NCBI GenBank assembly: GCA_902765885.1
Contig: CACXBN010000320.1
Coordinates: 1-12,884, forward strand
DNA: 12,884 nt
Source: an uncultured Ruminococcus sp.
GTDB taxonomy: Bacteria; Bacillota; Clostridia; Oscillospirales; CAG-272
Reading direction: 5' to 3'
Both the position numbers and the translations under genes were made by a program. Below, piece after piece: positions 5,618-12,884 of the stretch (positions within the stretch are counted from its first letter, which is position 1; every line of letters starts with the position of its first letter). Under the pieces are notes generated by a model. The model searched no databases and was not told the origin of the DNA. It saw nothing but the letters and a program-made list of their open reading frames with translations.

Positions 5618-5637
5618 GAATTCAGGAGGAAATTATC

Positions 5638-7011
5638 ATGGCAGAAAACACTATCCTCTGCGGAACGCTTCAAACACTGGTAGAAGAAAAAAAGTACGCA
5701 ACTCTGAGGGATATTCTTGTCACCATGAATCCCGCGGATATTGCTGCTGTCTTCCAGGAAATGGAGCAGGAAAGACTTCCGCTTTTATTCAGACTGCTGC
5801 CAAAGGAACTGGCAGCTGACACTTTCGTGGAAATGGAGCCTGAAAACCAGGAGCTTTTGATCCATGGGTTTTCAGATTCAGAACTTCGCGAAGTCATTAA
5901 CGAAATGTATGTCGACGATGCAGTTGACATAGTCGAAGAGATGCCGGCCAATGTGGTAAGAAGGATTCTGGAACAGGCTACTCCGGAGATGAGAAAGGAT
6001 ATTAATAATATTCTCAGGTATCCGGAAGATTCTGCGGGATCGATAATGACCACCGAGTATGTTTCCCTGAGGTCCGGGATGACGGTAGGAGATGCTATAG
6101 TCAATATCCGCAGGACCGGTGTTGATAAGGAGACCATTTACAACTGTTACGTGACCGAGGACCGAATTCTTATAGGTATGGTAACGGTAAAGGATCTTCT
6201 TCTTGCCAGTGATGACACGATTCTCATCAATGATATTATGGAAACAAATGTGGTTTCCGTGAATACGCTTGACAACAGAGAATCGGTTGCCCAGGCTCTT
6301 TCGAAGTACAATTTGCTCGCAATGCCGGTAGTGGACGGAGACAACAGAATCGTCGGTATCGTAACATTCGACGATGCCATGGATGTCATGGAAGACGAGG
6401 CCACGGAAGACATCGAAATCATGGGTGGTATGACACCTTCCGACAAGGCATATCTCCATTCCTCGCCTTTTGATTTGTTTAAACACAGAATACCATGGCT
6501 GCTTCTGCTCATGGTTTCTGCAACATTCACCGGAATGATCATTACCGGATTTGAAGATGCTCTTTCAAAGATGGTTGTGCTCACAGCTTTTATCCCGATG
6601 CTTATGGACACCGGCGGTAACTCGGGTTCACAGTCATCCGTAACGGTTATCCGTGCCATATCCCTTGGTGAACTTGAGATATCAGATCTCGGAAGGGTAA
6701 TATGGAAGGAATTCAGAACGGCTCTTATGTGCGGCAGTGTTCTTGCCGTCGTATGCATAGGGAAGATAATGCTTGTAGACCATCTCATTATGGGAAATGC
6801 GGATGTCACCATATTTGTGGCAATGGTCGTCGGCCTTACGCTGGCAGCAACGGTTGTTGTAGCAAAAATGATAGGATGCACGCTTCCTATGGTCGCAAAA
6901 AAACTCGGATTTGACCCGGCGGTTATGGCTAGTCCGTTTATCACTACCATCGTCGATGCCGTTTCTCTTCTTGTTTATTTTGGCATAGCCAGTGCAATTC
7001 TCGGATTGTAA
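5638..7011 (+). CDS. mgtE: magnesium transporter MgtE
   Basis: 457 residues, the usual MgtE size. The N-terminal superhelical domain (about 20-130) is followed by two CBS domains (about 135-250, including RYPEDSAGSIMTTEYVSL at the entry). A connecting helix leads to five predicted membrane helices (about 285-457). Signature residues are present: PMLMDTGGNSGSQSS (320-334) and GFDPAVMASPFITTIVDAV (424-442), whose D439 corresponds to the pore aspartate of Thermus MgtE. In the family the cytoplasmic domains bind Mg2+ and close the channel when cell Mg2+ is high. GGAGG lies 8 nt before the ATG. It is a single-gene unit with its own consensus promoter, a long structured leader and a strong terminator. 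Confidence 0.96.
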   Translation: MAENTILCGTLQTLVEEKKYATLRDILVTMNPADIAAVFQEMEQERLPLLFRLLPKELAADTFVEMEPENQELLIHGFSDSELREVINEMYVDDAVDIVEEMPANVVRRILEQATPEMRKDINNILRYPEDSAGSIMTTEYVSLRSGMTVGDAIVNIRRTGVDKETIYNCYVTEDRILIGMVTVKDLLLASDDTILINDIMETNVVSVNTLDNRESVAQALSKYNLLAMPVVDGDNRIVGIVTFDDAMDVMEDEATEDIEIMGGMTPSDKAYLHSSPFDLFKHRIPWLLLLMVSATFTGMIITGFEDALSKMVVLTAFIPMLMDTGGNSGSQSSVTVIRAISLGELEISDLGRVIWKEFRTALMCGSVLAVVCIGKIMLVDHLIMGNADVTIFVAMVVGLTLAATVVVAKMIGCTLPMVAKKLGFDPAVMASPFITTIVDAVSLLVYFGIASAILGL

Positions 7012-7023
7012 AAAAGATATTAA

Positions 7024-7061
7024 AACAACCAGGCAGTGATTGTTGTGACTGCCTGGTTGTT
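7024..7061. terminator. bidirectional terminator between mgtE and the GH42 gene
   Basis: A 14-bp perfect stem (7024-7037 with 7048-7061) and 10-nt loop. T-rich DNA follows on the plus strand (ACTTTTATCTTT) and on the minus strand (TTTTAATATCTTTTTT). It lies between two convergent stop codons and can serve both genes. Confidence 0.85.
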
Positions 7062-7065
7062 ACTT

Positions 7066-9108
7066 TTATCTTTCGGTTTTTAAAATGAAAAAATCAAATG
7101 GCTTCAGAAGAACATCCGAGATGGTTTTGCCACCGATAATATCATAATATGGTTTGCCCAGCGGAAGGATCACTGTGTTCTTTTCGCCATAGTTTGCCAC
7201 AAAGAGATAGATGTTTTCACCGTCAGTGCGAGTGTGTGCCGTGATTCCATACGGCAGCGAACCGTCTGACGGAATATTTTTTTTGATTTTTGCATCAGAG
7301 ATTATTACACTCATCAGGTCATTAATAAAATCTCCGTTATCCCTGAAGGCTATATATAATGCCTTTCCCTTGCCATATCTGTTTGAGGTCAGTGCCGGGA
7401 ATGATGAGTAGTAATCCGCAGAGAATTCGGCAAGAACATCTGCATGGCTTGAATGTATCACCTCTGCTATATCTATGACTGAATATTCTTGCCCGCCGAA
7501 TTTGACCCGGCCTTTTTGATCCGGATAAAGTGTGTCAGTCTCTTCTCTCCATATTCCGAACAGTTCATCCAGTCCGCACCCAGGGGTTCTGCCCAGGTAA
7601 CACAAGTCATTTTCGTCAACCATGCCCAGCTGATAAGTGGATATCAGAATGCCGCCTTCCCGCACATACTTTTTCAGATTATCTGCAGATACCTGATTGA
7701 TGAGATACATCATCGGGGCAACAACAAGCTTGTATTTTGACAGATCATCTTCCGGATGCACGATGTCGCAGTTTATGCCGTGACTCCAAAAGAATTTGTG
7801 AAATGAATACAGCGTTTCGGTATACTTTTTGTCATAACGCGCGAAACCTTGAGAGTCACTTAGTGCCCATCTGTTCTCCCAGTCCATAATTATGGCTGCT
7901 TCGGATTCCACCATGCTGCCGGTGATCTCGTCAATGAGCGACAAGATCTCTCCTGTTTTTCTTACGGATCTGAAGACCCTGGTGTCATTCGTGCCGTCAT
8001 GTCCGACAACTGCGCCGTGAAACTTTTCTGACGAACCACGGCTTTTTCTCCATTGGAAATACTGCACACTGTCACTTCCGTGAGCAATTGCCTGAAGTGA
8101 GGAAAGCGTGTCCATTCCCGGCCGTTTAAGCTTATTGTACTCATGCCAGTTTACCTGACTCGGAGTGCTTTCCATCATGAAAAACGGCTTCATTTTAAGG
8201 GAACGGTAAAAATCGTGCCAAAAAGCTGCGTTCTCTGCTGTTTCTGCATTGTCTCCGGAGTGCCATTTAGGATAACAGTCCCACGCTGCAAAATCGATAT
8301 AATCCCTGAATTTAAAATAGTCGAGCCCATCAAAGTCGTACATCATGTTTGTGGTCACAGGAATCGAAGGGTTAGCTTTTTTAAGGGGGGCAATCTCTTC
8401 CCGCATGAAGTCGATAGTCTGCTCTGTAACGAACCTTCTCCAGTCCAGATTAAGACCGTGTATACCCATGTCGGAAAGTTCAGACGGCGGTTCTATCTGG
8501 GAAAAATCGGAGTATCTGTGGCTCCAGAATGTTGTCCAGTATGCGTCATTCAGTTTTTCAATGTCATTTTCAAATTTATTTCTCAGATAATTTCTGAATG
8601 CCTCCGTGCAGAGAGGACAGTAGCATTCTCCTCCGTACTCGTTGGAGACATGCCACGCGATTACGGCAGGATGATGCGAATATCTTTCAGCAAGTTTTGC
8701 GTTGATGATTTTGACTTTTTCTCTATATGCCGGAGATGTGAAGCAGTGATTGTGCCTTTCTCCGAAGTGGTACCTTTGCCCCCAACGACTGACTCTTAAT
8801 ACCTCCGGGTATTTTTCGCTCAGCCACCTCGGACGCGCTCCAGACGGAGTTGACAGTACCACGCGGCCCCCTGATGAATAAATCCTTTCTATGATTTCGT
8901 CAAGAAACGAAAAGTCAAACACACCTTCAGATGGTTCGATTACGGACCATGAGAAGATTCCGAGGGTCATTTCATTGCATCCCGCTTCCTTCATCAGCCT
9001 GATGTCATCATCCCAGATATTCTTGGTTTTGACCCACTGTTCCGGATTGTAGTCGGCACCGTGAACGAAGTGTGGAAAAACCGGATTAACAAATTTTCTG
9101 TTTTTCAC
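7066..9108 (-). CDS. GH42 beta-galactosidase
   Basis: 680 residues, typical for GH42. The catalytic (beta/alpha)8 domain covers about 15-395. The acid/base is E157 in AWHVSNEYGG and the nucleophile E313 in FMMESTPSQVNW. Four cysteines (C122, C162, C164, C167) reproduce the GH42 zinc cluster. A trimerisation domain (about 400-605) and a small C-terminal beta domain complete the family layout. There is no signal peptide, so it acts inside the cell, releasing galactose from imported beta-1,4-galacto-oligosaccharides. The start is GTG, 4 nt after GGAGG; an out-of-frame ATG overlaps it and is stopped at once (ATGTGA). The gene is divergent from the GH53 gene, whose product makes its likely substrate. 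Equivalent to ganA/bgaB genes of other Bacillota by function; no symbol assigned from sequence alone. Confidence 0.95.
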   Translation of the reverse strand: MKNRKFVNPVFPHFVHGADYNPEQWVKTKNIWDDDIRLMKEAGCNEMTLGIFSWSVIEPSEGVFDFSFLDEIIERIYSSGGRVVLSTPSGARPRWLSEKYPEVLRVSRWGQRYHFGERHNHCFTSPAYREKVKIINAKLAERYSHHPAVIAWHVSNEYGGECYCPLCTEAFRNYLRNKFENDIEKLNDAYWTTFWSHRYSDFSQIEPPSELSDMGIHGLNLDWRRFVTEQTIDFMREEIAPLKKANPSIPVTTNMMYDFDGLDYFKFRDYIDFAAWDCYPKWHSGDNAETAENAAFWHDFYRSLKMKPFFMMESTPSQVNWHEYNKLKRPGMDTLSSLQAIAHGSDSVQYFQWRKSRGSSEKFHGAVVGHDGTNDTRVFRSVRKTGEILSLIDEITGSMVESEAAIIMDWENRWALSDSQGFARYDKKYTETLYSFHKFFWSHGINCDIVHPEDDLSKYKLVVAPMMYLINQVSADNLKKYVREGGILISTYQLGMVDENDLCYLGRTPGCGLDELFGIWREETDTLYPDQKGRVKFGGQEYSVIDIAEVIHSSHADVLAEFSADYYSSFPALTSNRYGKGKALYIAFRDNGDFINDLMSVIISDAKIKKNIPSDGSLPYGITAHTRTDGENIYLFVANYGEKNTVILPLGKPYYDIIGGKTISDVLLKPFDFFILKTER

Positions 9109-9125
9109 ATTGCCTCCAGCGCATT

Positions 9126-9137
9126 GTATTTACATAC
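9126..9137. repeat. short inverted repeat in the GH42 leader
   Basis: GTAT-TTAC-ATAC lies just downstream of the GH42 -10 element. The arms are only 4 bp, so it is a weak operator candidate. Confidence 0.2.
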
Positions 9138-9140
9138 GCT

Positions 9141-9169
9141 ATTTTACTATTTATGGTTTCTCATGTCAA
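9141..9169 (-). promoter_or_regulatory. promoter of the GH42 gene
   Basis: On the minus strand TTGACA (9164-9169), 17-bp spacer, TAAAAT (9141-9146). Five of six -10 bases and all -35 bases match consensus. The start would be near 9134, leaving a leader of about 26 nt. Confidence 0.8.
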
Positions 9170-9187
9170 ATGATTCCTTTTTTGAGA

Positions 9188-9216
9188 TTGCCATTTTGTA
9201 TTTTTTGCACTATAAT
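9188..9216 (+). promoter_or_regulatory. promoter of the GH53 gene
   Basis: TTGCCA (9188-9193), 17-bp spacer, TATAAT (9211-9216). It is back to back with the GH42 promoter, the two -35 boxes being 18 bp apart, so one regulator could control both. Confidence 0.8.
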
Positions 9217-9266
9217 TGTTGTGTCAGATGCAGATTCTTTGACAAATAACATTAAGGGTGATTATC

Positions 9267-11246
9267 ATGGAGAAATGCAAAAAAAGTTTGTGGTTAGTTT
9301 TGTTATCAGCATTTTTGGGGATATTGACCATACTGTCCTCATGTTCGGAAAGGTCTGAAAAGCGCATGGGAAAAATCGAAGGCAGCAGTCTTTATGTAAG
9401 CAAAGTGGAAAATCTGACGGATGATTTCATTCTTGGCATGGACGCCTCATGTGTTCCCGCACTTGAGCGGAGCGGCGTCAGGTATTATGATTTTGACGGC
9501 AAAGAGCAGGACGTATACAAAGTGCTCGCTGATAATGGTGTAAACTATATTCGCGTTAGAATCTGGAATAACCCATTTGACGCAGACGGAAACGGATTCG
9601 GCGGCGGCAATTGCGATATTGACAATGCTGTTGAGATAGGAAAGAGAGCGACTGCGAACGGAATGAAGCTTCTTGTCAATTTCCATTATTCTGATTTCTG
9701 GGCAGACCCGTCAAAGCAGGCCGCACCACTGGCTTGGAAAGACATGGAGATAGAAGAAAAAGCACAGGCTCTCTATGAATACACCCGGGAATCGCTCGAA
9801 AAACTGAAAGATGCGGGAATCGATATCGGGATGGTCCAGATAGGGAACGAGACCAACGGAATGTTCTGCGGAGAGAAGATATGGTTCAATATGCAGCAGC
9901 TTTTCGCTGCAGGCTCAAAGGCTTGCCGTGAGGTGGTTCCCGAAGCAAAAGTTGCTCTTCACTTTGCAAACCCGGAGAAGGTCACCAATTACGCGGACTA
10001 TTCAAAGAAACTCGACTACTATAAAATAGACTATGATGTATTTGCGTCATCATATTATCCGTACTGGCACGGAACACTTGATAACCTGGCATCCGTTCTT
10101 TCAACCGTGGCCGAAACATATGGCAAGGAAGTAATGGTAATGGAGACTTCATACGCCTTTACATCCGATGATAGCGATTTCTATGGAAACACGATCTCCG
10201 ACGGAGGAACGGTTGACAAGCCATTCCCGTATACCGTCCAGGGGCAGGCAAACTCAGTCAGGGAGGTCATAGACACCGTAGCCAACAAAACGAAAAACGG
10301 GATAGGAGTCGTGTATTGGGAAGGCACATGGATCTCGGTCGGGGGCACATCATACGAAGAAAATCTTGAAACGTGGGAAAAATACGGATCAGGATGGGCA
10401 AGCAGTTTCGCAAAATCATATGATCCGAATGATGCAGGAAAATACTACGGAGGAAACGCAGTTGACAATCAGGCTTTCTTCGATTCGGACGGACACCCGT
10501 TAGAATCACTGAGAATATTCAACCTGGTCAAATACGGGAACACAGTCGATATTAAGGCAGATGCCATTGAAGACGCTTCGGTCATTATTGACCTGAATGA
10601 TGACATCTCATTCCCGGACAAGGTGAATGCTGTGATGAATGATAATTCAAAGCAGTACGTTGATGTGAAATGGAATACAGAAGACGGTCTCATCGAAAGG
10701 ATGAAAAACGGAGGCGTAAAAAAATATGAAATAAGCGGAGAAGCCTCCGGGATGCCTGCGAAGCTCTATGTTTCAATGGTAGAATACAATTATCTGAACA
10801 ACTGGAGCTTTGAAGACGATGATATCGGCAACTGGGTCTTACACGAGAACGGCAAGGCGGATGAGCTTTATGTTGAAGATAAGGCAACCGACTCTCTTAC
10901 CGGAAGCAGACATTATCATTTCTGGAGTTCTTCCAAAGATTCCGTGGATTTCTCGCTTGAGCAAACAGTCGTCCTGAAACCAGGAACGTACAGATTCAGC
11001 ATTTCGATCATGGGAGGAGACGGAGGAGACACTGATATTTTTGCATTTGTCAGGAAAAACGGCGAGATAGTATCAAAAGACAGTATGAATATTACGTCAT
11101 ATCTCAATTGGGATGAAGGGCAGGTCGAGTTCGATGTGGCTGAAGGAGATGAAATAGCCGTAGGCATTTCTGTCAAGTGTTCAGGCAGCGGAAACGGTGC
11201 ATGGGGCAAAATAGATGATGCCATGGTGAATTCAACTGCGGGATGA
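9267..11246 (+). CDS. GH53 endo-beta-1,4-galactanase lipoprotein with CBM61-like C-terminal domain
   Basis: 659 residues from the ATG at 9267, chosen over the upstream in-frame GTG at 9258 because that GTG lies inside the AAGGGTG ribosome site. A lipoprotein signal with lipobox L23-S-S-C26 anchors it to the outer face of the membrane. The GH53 barrel covers about 52-420: LGMDASCVPALE at the start, acid/base E195 in VQIGNETNG, nucleophile E293 in VMETSYAF, and VYWEGTWIS near the end. Next come an Ig-like linker domain (about 425-505) and a jelly-roll domain (about 508-655) that starts NNWSFEDD and ends GAWGKIDDAMV, as in CBM61 galactan-binding modules found on other GH53 enzymes. It cuts beta-1,4-galactan side chains of pectin into oligosaccharides. 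No clear terminator follows, so some read-through into the binding-protein gene is possible. Confidence 0.95.
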   Translation: MEKCKKSLWLVLLSAFLGILTILSSCSERSEKRMGKIEGSSLYVSKVENLTDDFILGMDASCVPALERSGVRYYDFDGKEQDVYKVLADNGVNYIRVRIWNNPFDADGNGFGGGNCDIDNAVEIGKRATANGMKLLVNFHYSDFWADPSKQAAPLAWKDMEIEEKAQALYEYTRESLEKLKDAGIDIGMVQIGNETNGMFCGEKIWFNMQQLFAAGSKACREVVPEAKVALHFANPEKVTNYADYSKKLDYYKIDYDVFASSYYPYWHGTLDNLASVLSTVAETYGKEVMVMETSYAFTSDDSDFYGNTISDGGTVDKPFPYTVQGQANSVREVIDTVANKTKNGIGVVYWEGTWISVGGTSYEENLETWEKYGSGWASSFAKSYDPNDAGKYYGGNAVDNQAFFDSDGHPLESLRIFNLVKYGNTVDIKADAIEDASVIIDLNDDISFPDKVNAVMNDNSKQYVDVKWNTEDGLIERMKNGGVKKYEISGEASGMPAKLYVSMVEYNYLNNWSFEDDDIGNWVLHENGKADELYVEDKATDSLTGSRHYHFWSSSKDSVDFSLEQTVVLKPGTYRFSISIMGGDGGDTDIFAFVRKNGEIVSKDSMNITSYLNWDEGQVEFDVAEGDEIAVGISVKCSGSGNGAWGKIDDAMVNSTAG

Positions 11247-11417
11247 TTGTGAAGCACAGTATCAGAGATTTCACATGCATTGTAAAGCGGGTTTGTTGCG
11301 CAACTTTTATTTGCAACGGGTGAGAAAACACTCGAAATAGTGACAATTGTATGTCTTAATATTGCACAAAACGCAAGGTACCGATTTGTTCAAGTCGACA
11401 AAAAAACCTGTATGGTG
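11247..11417. other. spacer between GH53 and the solute-binding protein gene
   Basis: No gene seen. It lacks a convincing terminator (no stem followed by a U-run). It holds a perfect 10-bp palindrome GTTGCGCAAC at 11295-11304, with a further GCAAC at 11313-11317 that could pair with the first arm. Confidence 0.45.
11295..11304. promoter_or_regulatory. palindrome GTTGCGCAAC, possible LacI-family operator
   Basis: A perfect palindrome with a central CG step, the symmetry typical of LacI/GalR-family operators that often control sugar loci. It lies 114 bp upstream of the -35 box of the binding-protein gene, farther than usual for direct repression, so this is tentative. Confidence 0.3.
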
Positions 11418-11446
11418 TTGACGATTTATACTTAAAAATATATAAT
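11418..11446 (+). promoter_or_regulatory. promoter of the solute-binding protein gene
   Basis: TTGACG (11418-11423), 17-bp spacer, TATAAT (11441-11446), start near 11453. The leader of about 75 nt contains a small 7-bp hairpin (11461-11467 with 11474-11480, one G-T pair). Confidence 0.85.
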
Positions 11447-11526
11447 TAAGCCGTTGGAGCAAGTGCGTTTGAGCGCATTTACAAAACAATACAAATCTTA
11501 TTTTTATATAATCTTTGGAGGATTTT

Positions 11527-12884
11527 ATGGTAAAAAGAAATGTTCTTATTTCACTTCTCCTTGTAGTTGCTCTTTGTCTGGGAGTTTTCCTCACAGCATG
11601 TAACAGCACTCCCACAACTCCCGTGGACACAAAGGACACAAAGGATACTACACCTTCTCAGCCCACAGACGAAACTAAAACATACGACATCACTGTATGG
11701 GTCAGCGAAGTTGACGGCGTAAAGGATCTTACACTTGAACAGATTGCAAGATATGCAGAAGCCAACAATATCAAGATCAACGCAACGGTTGAAGGTATTT
11801 CTGAAGGCGATTCTGCTACACAGATGATTACCAGCGTAGAAGACGGCGCTGATATATTCTGCTTTGCCCAGGACCAGCTTGCTCGTCTCGTACAGGCAGG
11901 TGCTCTTACAAAGCTCGGCGTTAAAACAGGCCAGGAAGTAACTGATGCAAACTCTGCAGGATCAGTTGCATCCGCGAAAGTAGGCGGAGACCTCTACTGC
12001 TATCCGCTCACAGACGACAACGGATATTTCATGTTCTATGATAAATCCGTTATCAGCGAAGATCACATCGGAAGTCTTGAAAACCTCATCGCAGACTGTG
12101 AAGCTGCAGGCAGAAACTTCTCCTTCCAGATCAAGGGTTCCGCTTGGTATGCAGCATCCTTCTTCTTCGGCACAGGATGCGTAAGCGAATGGGAAAGTGA
12201 CAGCGATGGTGTATTCCTCTCTGTTAACGATACATTCAACAGTCCCGAGGGTATCATAGCACTCAAGGGAATGCAGAAGCTTCTCAAGTCTCCCGCTTTC
12301 ACCGAATCAGCAGCAGGTACAGCTGACTTTACCGCAGCTATTCCTTCTGCAGTTGTCATTTCCGGTACATGGGATGTCAACACAGCTAAAGAAGCTCTCG
12401 GCGACAACTACGGCGTAGCTAAGCTTCCGTCATTCACAGTTGACGGTCAGACATATCAGCTCGGTTCTTTCTCAGGCTGTAAACTTCTTGGTATCAAGCC
12501 TCAGACAGATTCCGACAAGGCATCAGTTCTTCAGGGTCTCGCAACATACCTCACAGGCAAGGATTGCCAGATAGAACGTTTTGAAAAGTTCGGATGGGGT
12601 CCTTCCAACAAGGAAGCACAGGAATCCGATGCCGTTAAGGCAGACGAAGCACTTGTTGCACTTGCAGAACAGAATGCATTTGCAGTTCCTCAGGGACAGA
12701 TTCACGGTTCATGGTGGAGCATAGCTCTTGCTCCTGTAGCAGCAGCACAGACAGCTGAAACAGATGAAGACCTCCAGGCTGCTCTCGATGCATACACCGC
12801 TGCCATCAACGGACTCTTCTCAATTGATACATCCGGATACATTCTTGTTGGCGCATGGAACGGCTGGTCCAACTCCGACGGCAA
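11527..12884 (+). CDS. ABC transporter sugar-binding lipoprotein, 3' end beyond window
   Basis: Open to the end of the window: 452 codons plus 2 nt, no stop. GGAGG lies 5 nt before the ATG. The signal peptide ends in lipobox L22-T-A-C25, followed by a Thr/Pro/Asp-rich linker (26-52) with a TKDTKD repeat. Residues about 53-430 have the look of a MalE-type extracellular solute-binding protein: YDITVWVSEVDG at the first strand, IKINATVEG, the EDGADIFCFAQDQLARLVQAG segment, and AALDAYTAAING as the usual last helix. The chain then continues with GYILVGAWNGWSNSDG (437-452), which resembles the first strand of a carbohydrate-binding beta-sandwich, so an extra domain is likely. Following GH53, it probably binds galacto-oligosaccharides; permease genes should lie downstream. 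Codons are strongly biased (AAC, GAC, CTC, ATC), as in highly expressed genes. Confidence 0.92.
   Translation, partial: MVKRNVLISLLLVVALCLGVFLTACNSTPTTPVDTKDTKDTTPSQPTDETKTYDITVWVSEVDGVKDLTLEQIARYAEANNIKINATVEGISEGDSATQMITSVEDGADIFCFAQDQLARLVQAGALTKLGVKTGQEVTDANSAGSVASAKVGGDLYCYPLTDDNGYFMFYDKSVISEDHIGSLENLIADCEAAGRNFSFQIKGSAWYAASFFFGTGCVSEWESDSDGVFLSVNDTFNSPEGIIALKGMQKLLKSPAFTESAAGTADFTAAIPSAVVISGTWDVNTAKEALGDNYGVAKLPSFTVDGQTYQLGSFSGCKLLGIKPQTDSDKASVLQGLATYLTGKDCQIERFEKFGWGPSNKEAQESDAVKADEALVALAEQNAFAVPQGQIHGSWWSIALAPVAAAQTAETDEDLQAALDAYTAAINGLFSIDTSGYILVGAWNGWSNSDG

Noticed and set aside
5447..5637. M-box (ykoK) Mg2+ riboswitch upstream of mgtE
   Set aside because: The conserved M-box core sequences could not be found, and no terminator follows; left as an unassigned structured leader.
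5878..6486. 202-codon minus-strand ORF within mgtE
   Set aside because: Shadow of the N-terminal half of mgtE, with His/Arg-rich product and no family resemblance.
6147..6950. 267-codon minus-strand ORF within mgtE
   Set aside because: Antisense to mgtE, low-complexity Ser/Thr/Ile-rich product, no ribosome site; a shadow.
8143..8799. 218-codon ORF on the plus strand inside the GH42 gene
   Set aside because: It lies fully antisense to a clear GH42 enzyme, its product shows no recognisable domain and looks like a frame shadow; no promoter or good ribosome site was seen.
9258..9266. GTG at 9258 as the GH53 start
   Set aside because: It overlaps the ribosome site AAGGGTG that is well placed for the ATG at 9267, and the ATG gives a normal lipoprotein signal.
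11506..11511. TATAAT just before the binding-protein ribosome site
   Set aside because: No -35 at suitable spacing and the start would leave almost no leader; the TTGACG-N17-TATAAT promoter upstream is far better.
11307..11639. Minus-strand ORF spanning the start of the binding-protein gene
   Set aside because: It crosses a consensus promoter and the signal peptide region of the real gene on the other strand; product unrecognisable.
12063..12407. Minus-strand ORF inside the binding-protein gene
   Set aside because: Antisense shadow of the open reading frame 11527-12884, which has a lipobox and solute-binding features.

Overview
The window looks like chromosomal DNA from a low-to-mid GC Gram-positive anaerobe, most likely a gut or rumen Clostridia (Bacillota). 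Reasons: strong GGAGG ribosome sites, near-perfect TTGACA-N17-TATAAT promoters, lipoprotein-type extracellular glycan genes, a YabE/RpfB-type 3D-domain wall protein, and a Firmicutes-style rpmG-secE-nusG-rplK-rplA cluster. Genus cannot be fixed from the sequence alone.

Layout. (1) 74-2751 (+): a two-gene unit with a membrane-anchored DUF348/G5/3D cell-wall protein carrying a long acidic cytoplasmic tail, then 2 nt later a class-C beta-lactamase-fold serine hydrolase of EstB type. (2) 2758-2823: back-to-back terminators between convergent units. (3) 5274 down to 2833 (-): rpmG-secE-nusG-rplK-rplA driven by a consensus promoter, with an L1-type autoregulatory leader before rplK. The unit ends after rplA, without rplJ-rplL. 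(4) 5275-5637: a 363 bp region holding a consensus promoter and a strongly structured leader upstream of mgtE. (5) 5638-7011 (+): mgtE, an Mg2+ channel/transporter. (6) 7066-12884: a beta-1,4-galactan utilisation locus. It contains a cytoplasmic GH42 beta-galactosidase (-), divergently transcribed from a lipoprotein GH53 endo-galactanase with a CBM61-like tail (+), followed by an ABC sugar-binding lipoprotein (+) that runs off the window.

How the galactan genes fit together (inference from families): GH53 cuts galactan at the cell surface, the binding protein captures galacto-oligosaccharides for an ABC importer expected just past the window, and GH42 releases galactose inside the cell.

The best candidates for something undescribed are in leaders rather than in proteins. 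The mgtE 5' leader forms a long helix enclosing a multi-stem element that does not look like the Mg2+ M-box, and it also contains a 28-codon ORF with a strong ribosome site. The rpmG leader contains a 14-codon ORF whose stop codon abuts the rpmG start. Other points of interest are the missing rplJL, the acidic tail on the 3D protein, and a probable extra C-terminal domain on the solute-binding protein. No tRNA, rRNA, CRISPR, transposase, integrase or phage gene was seen.
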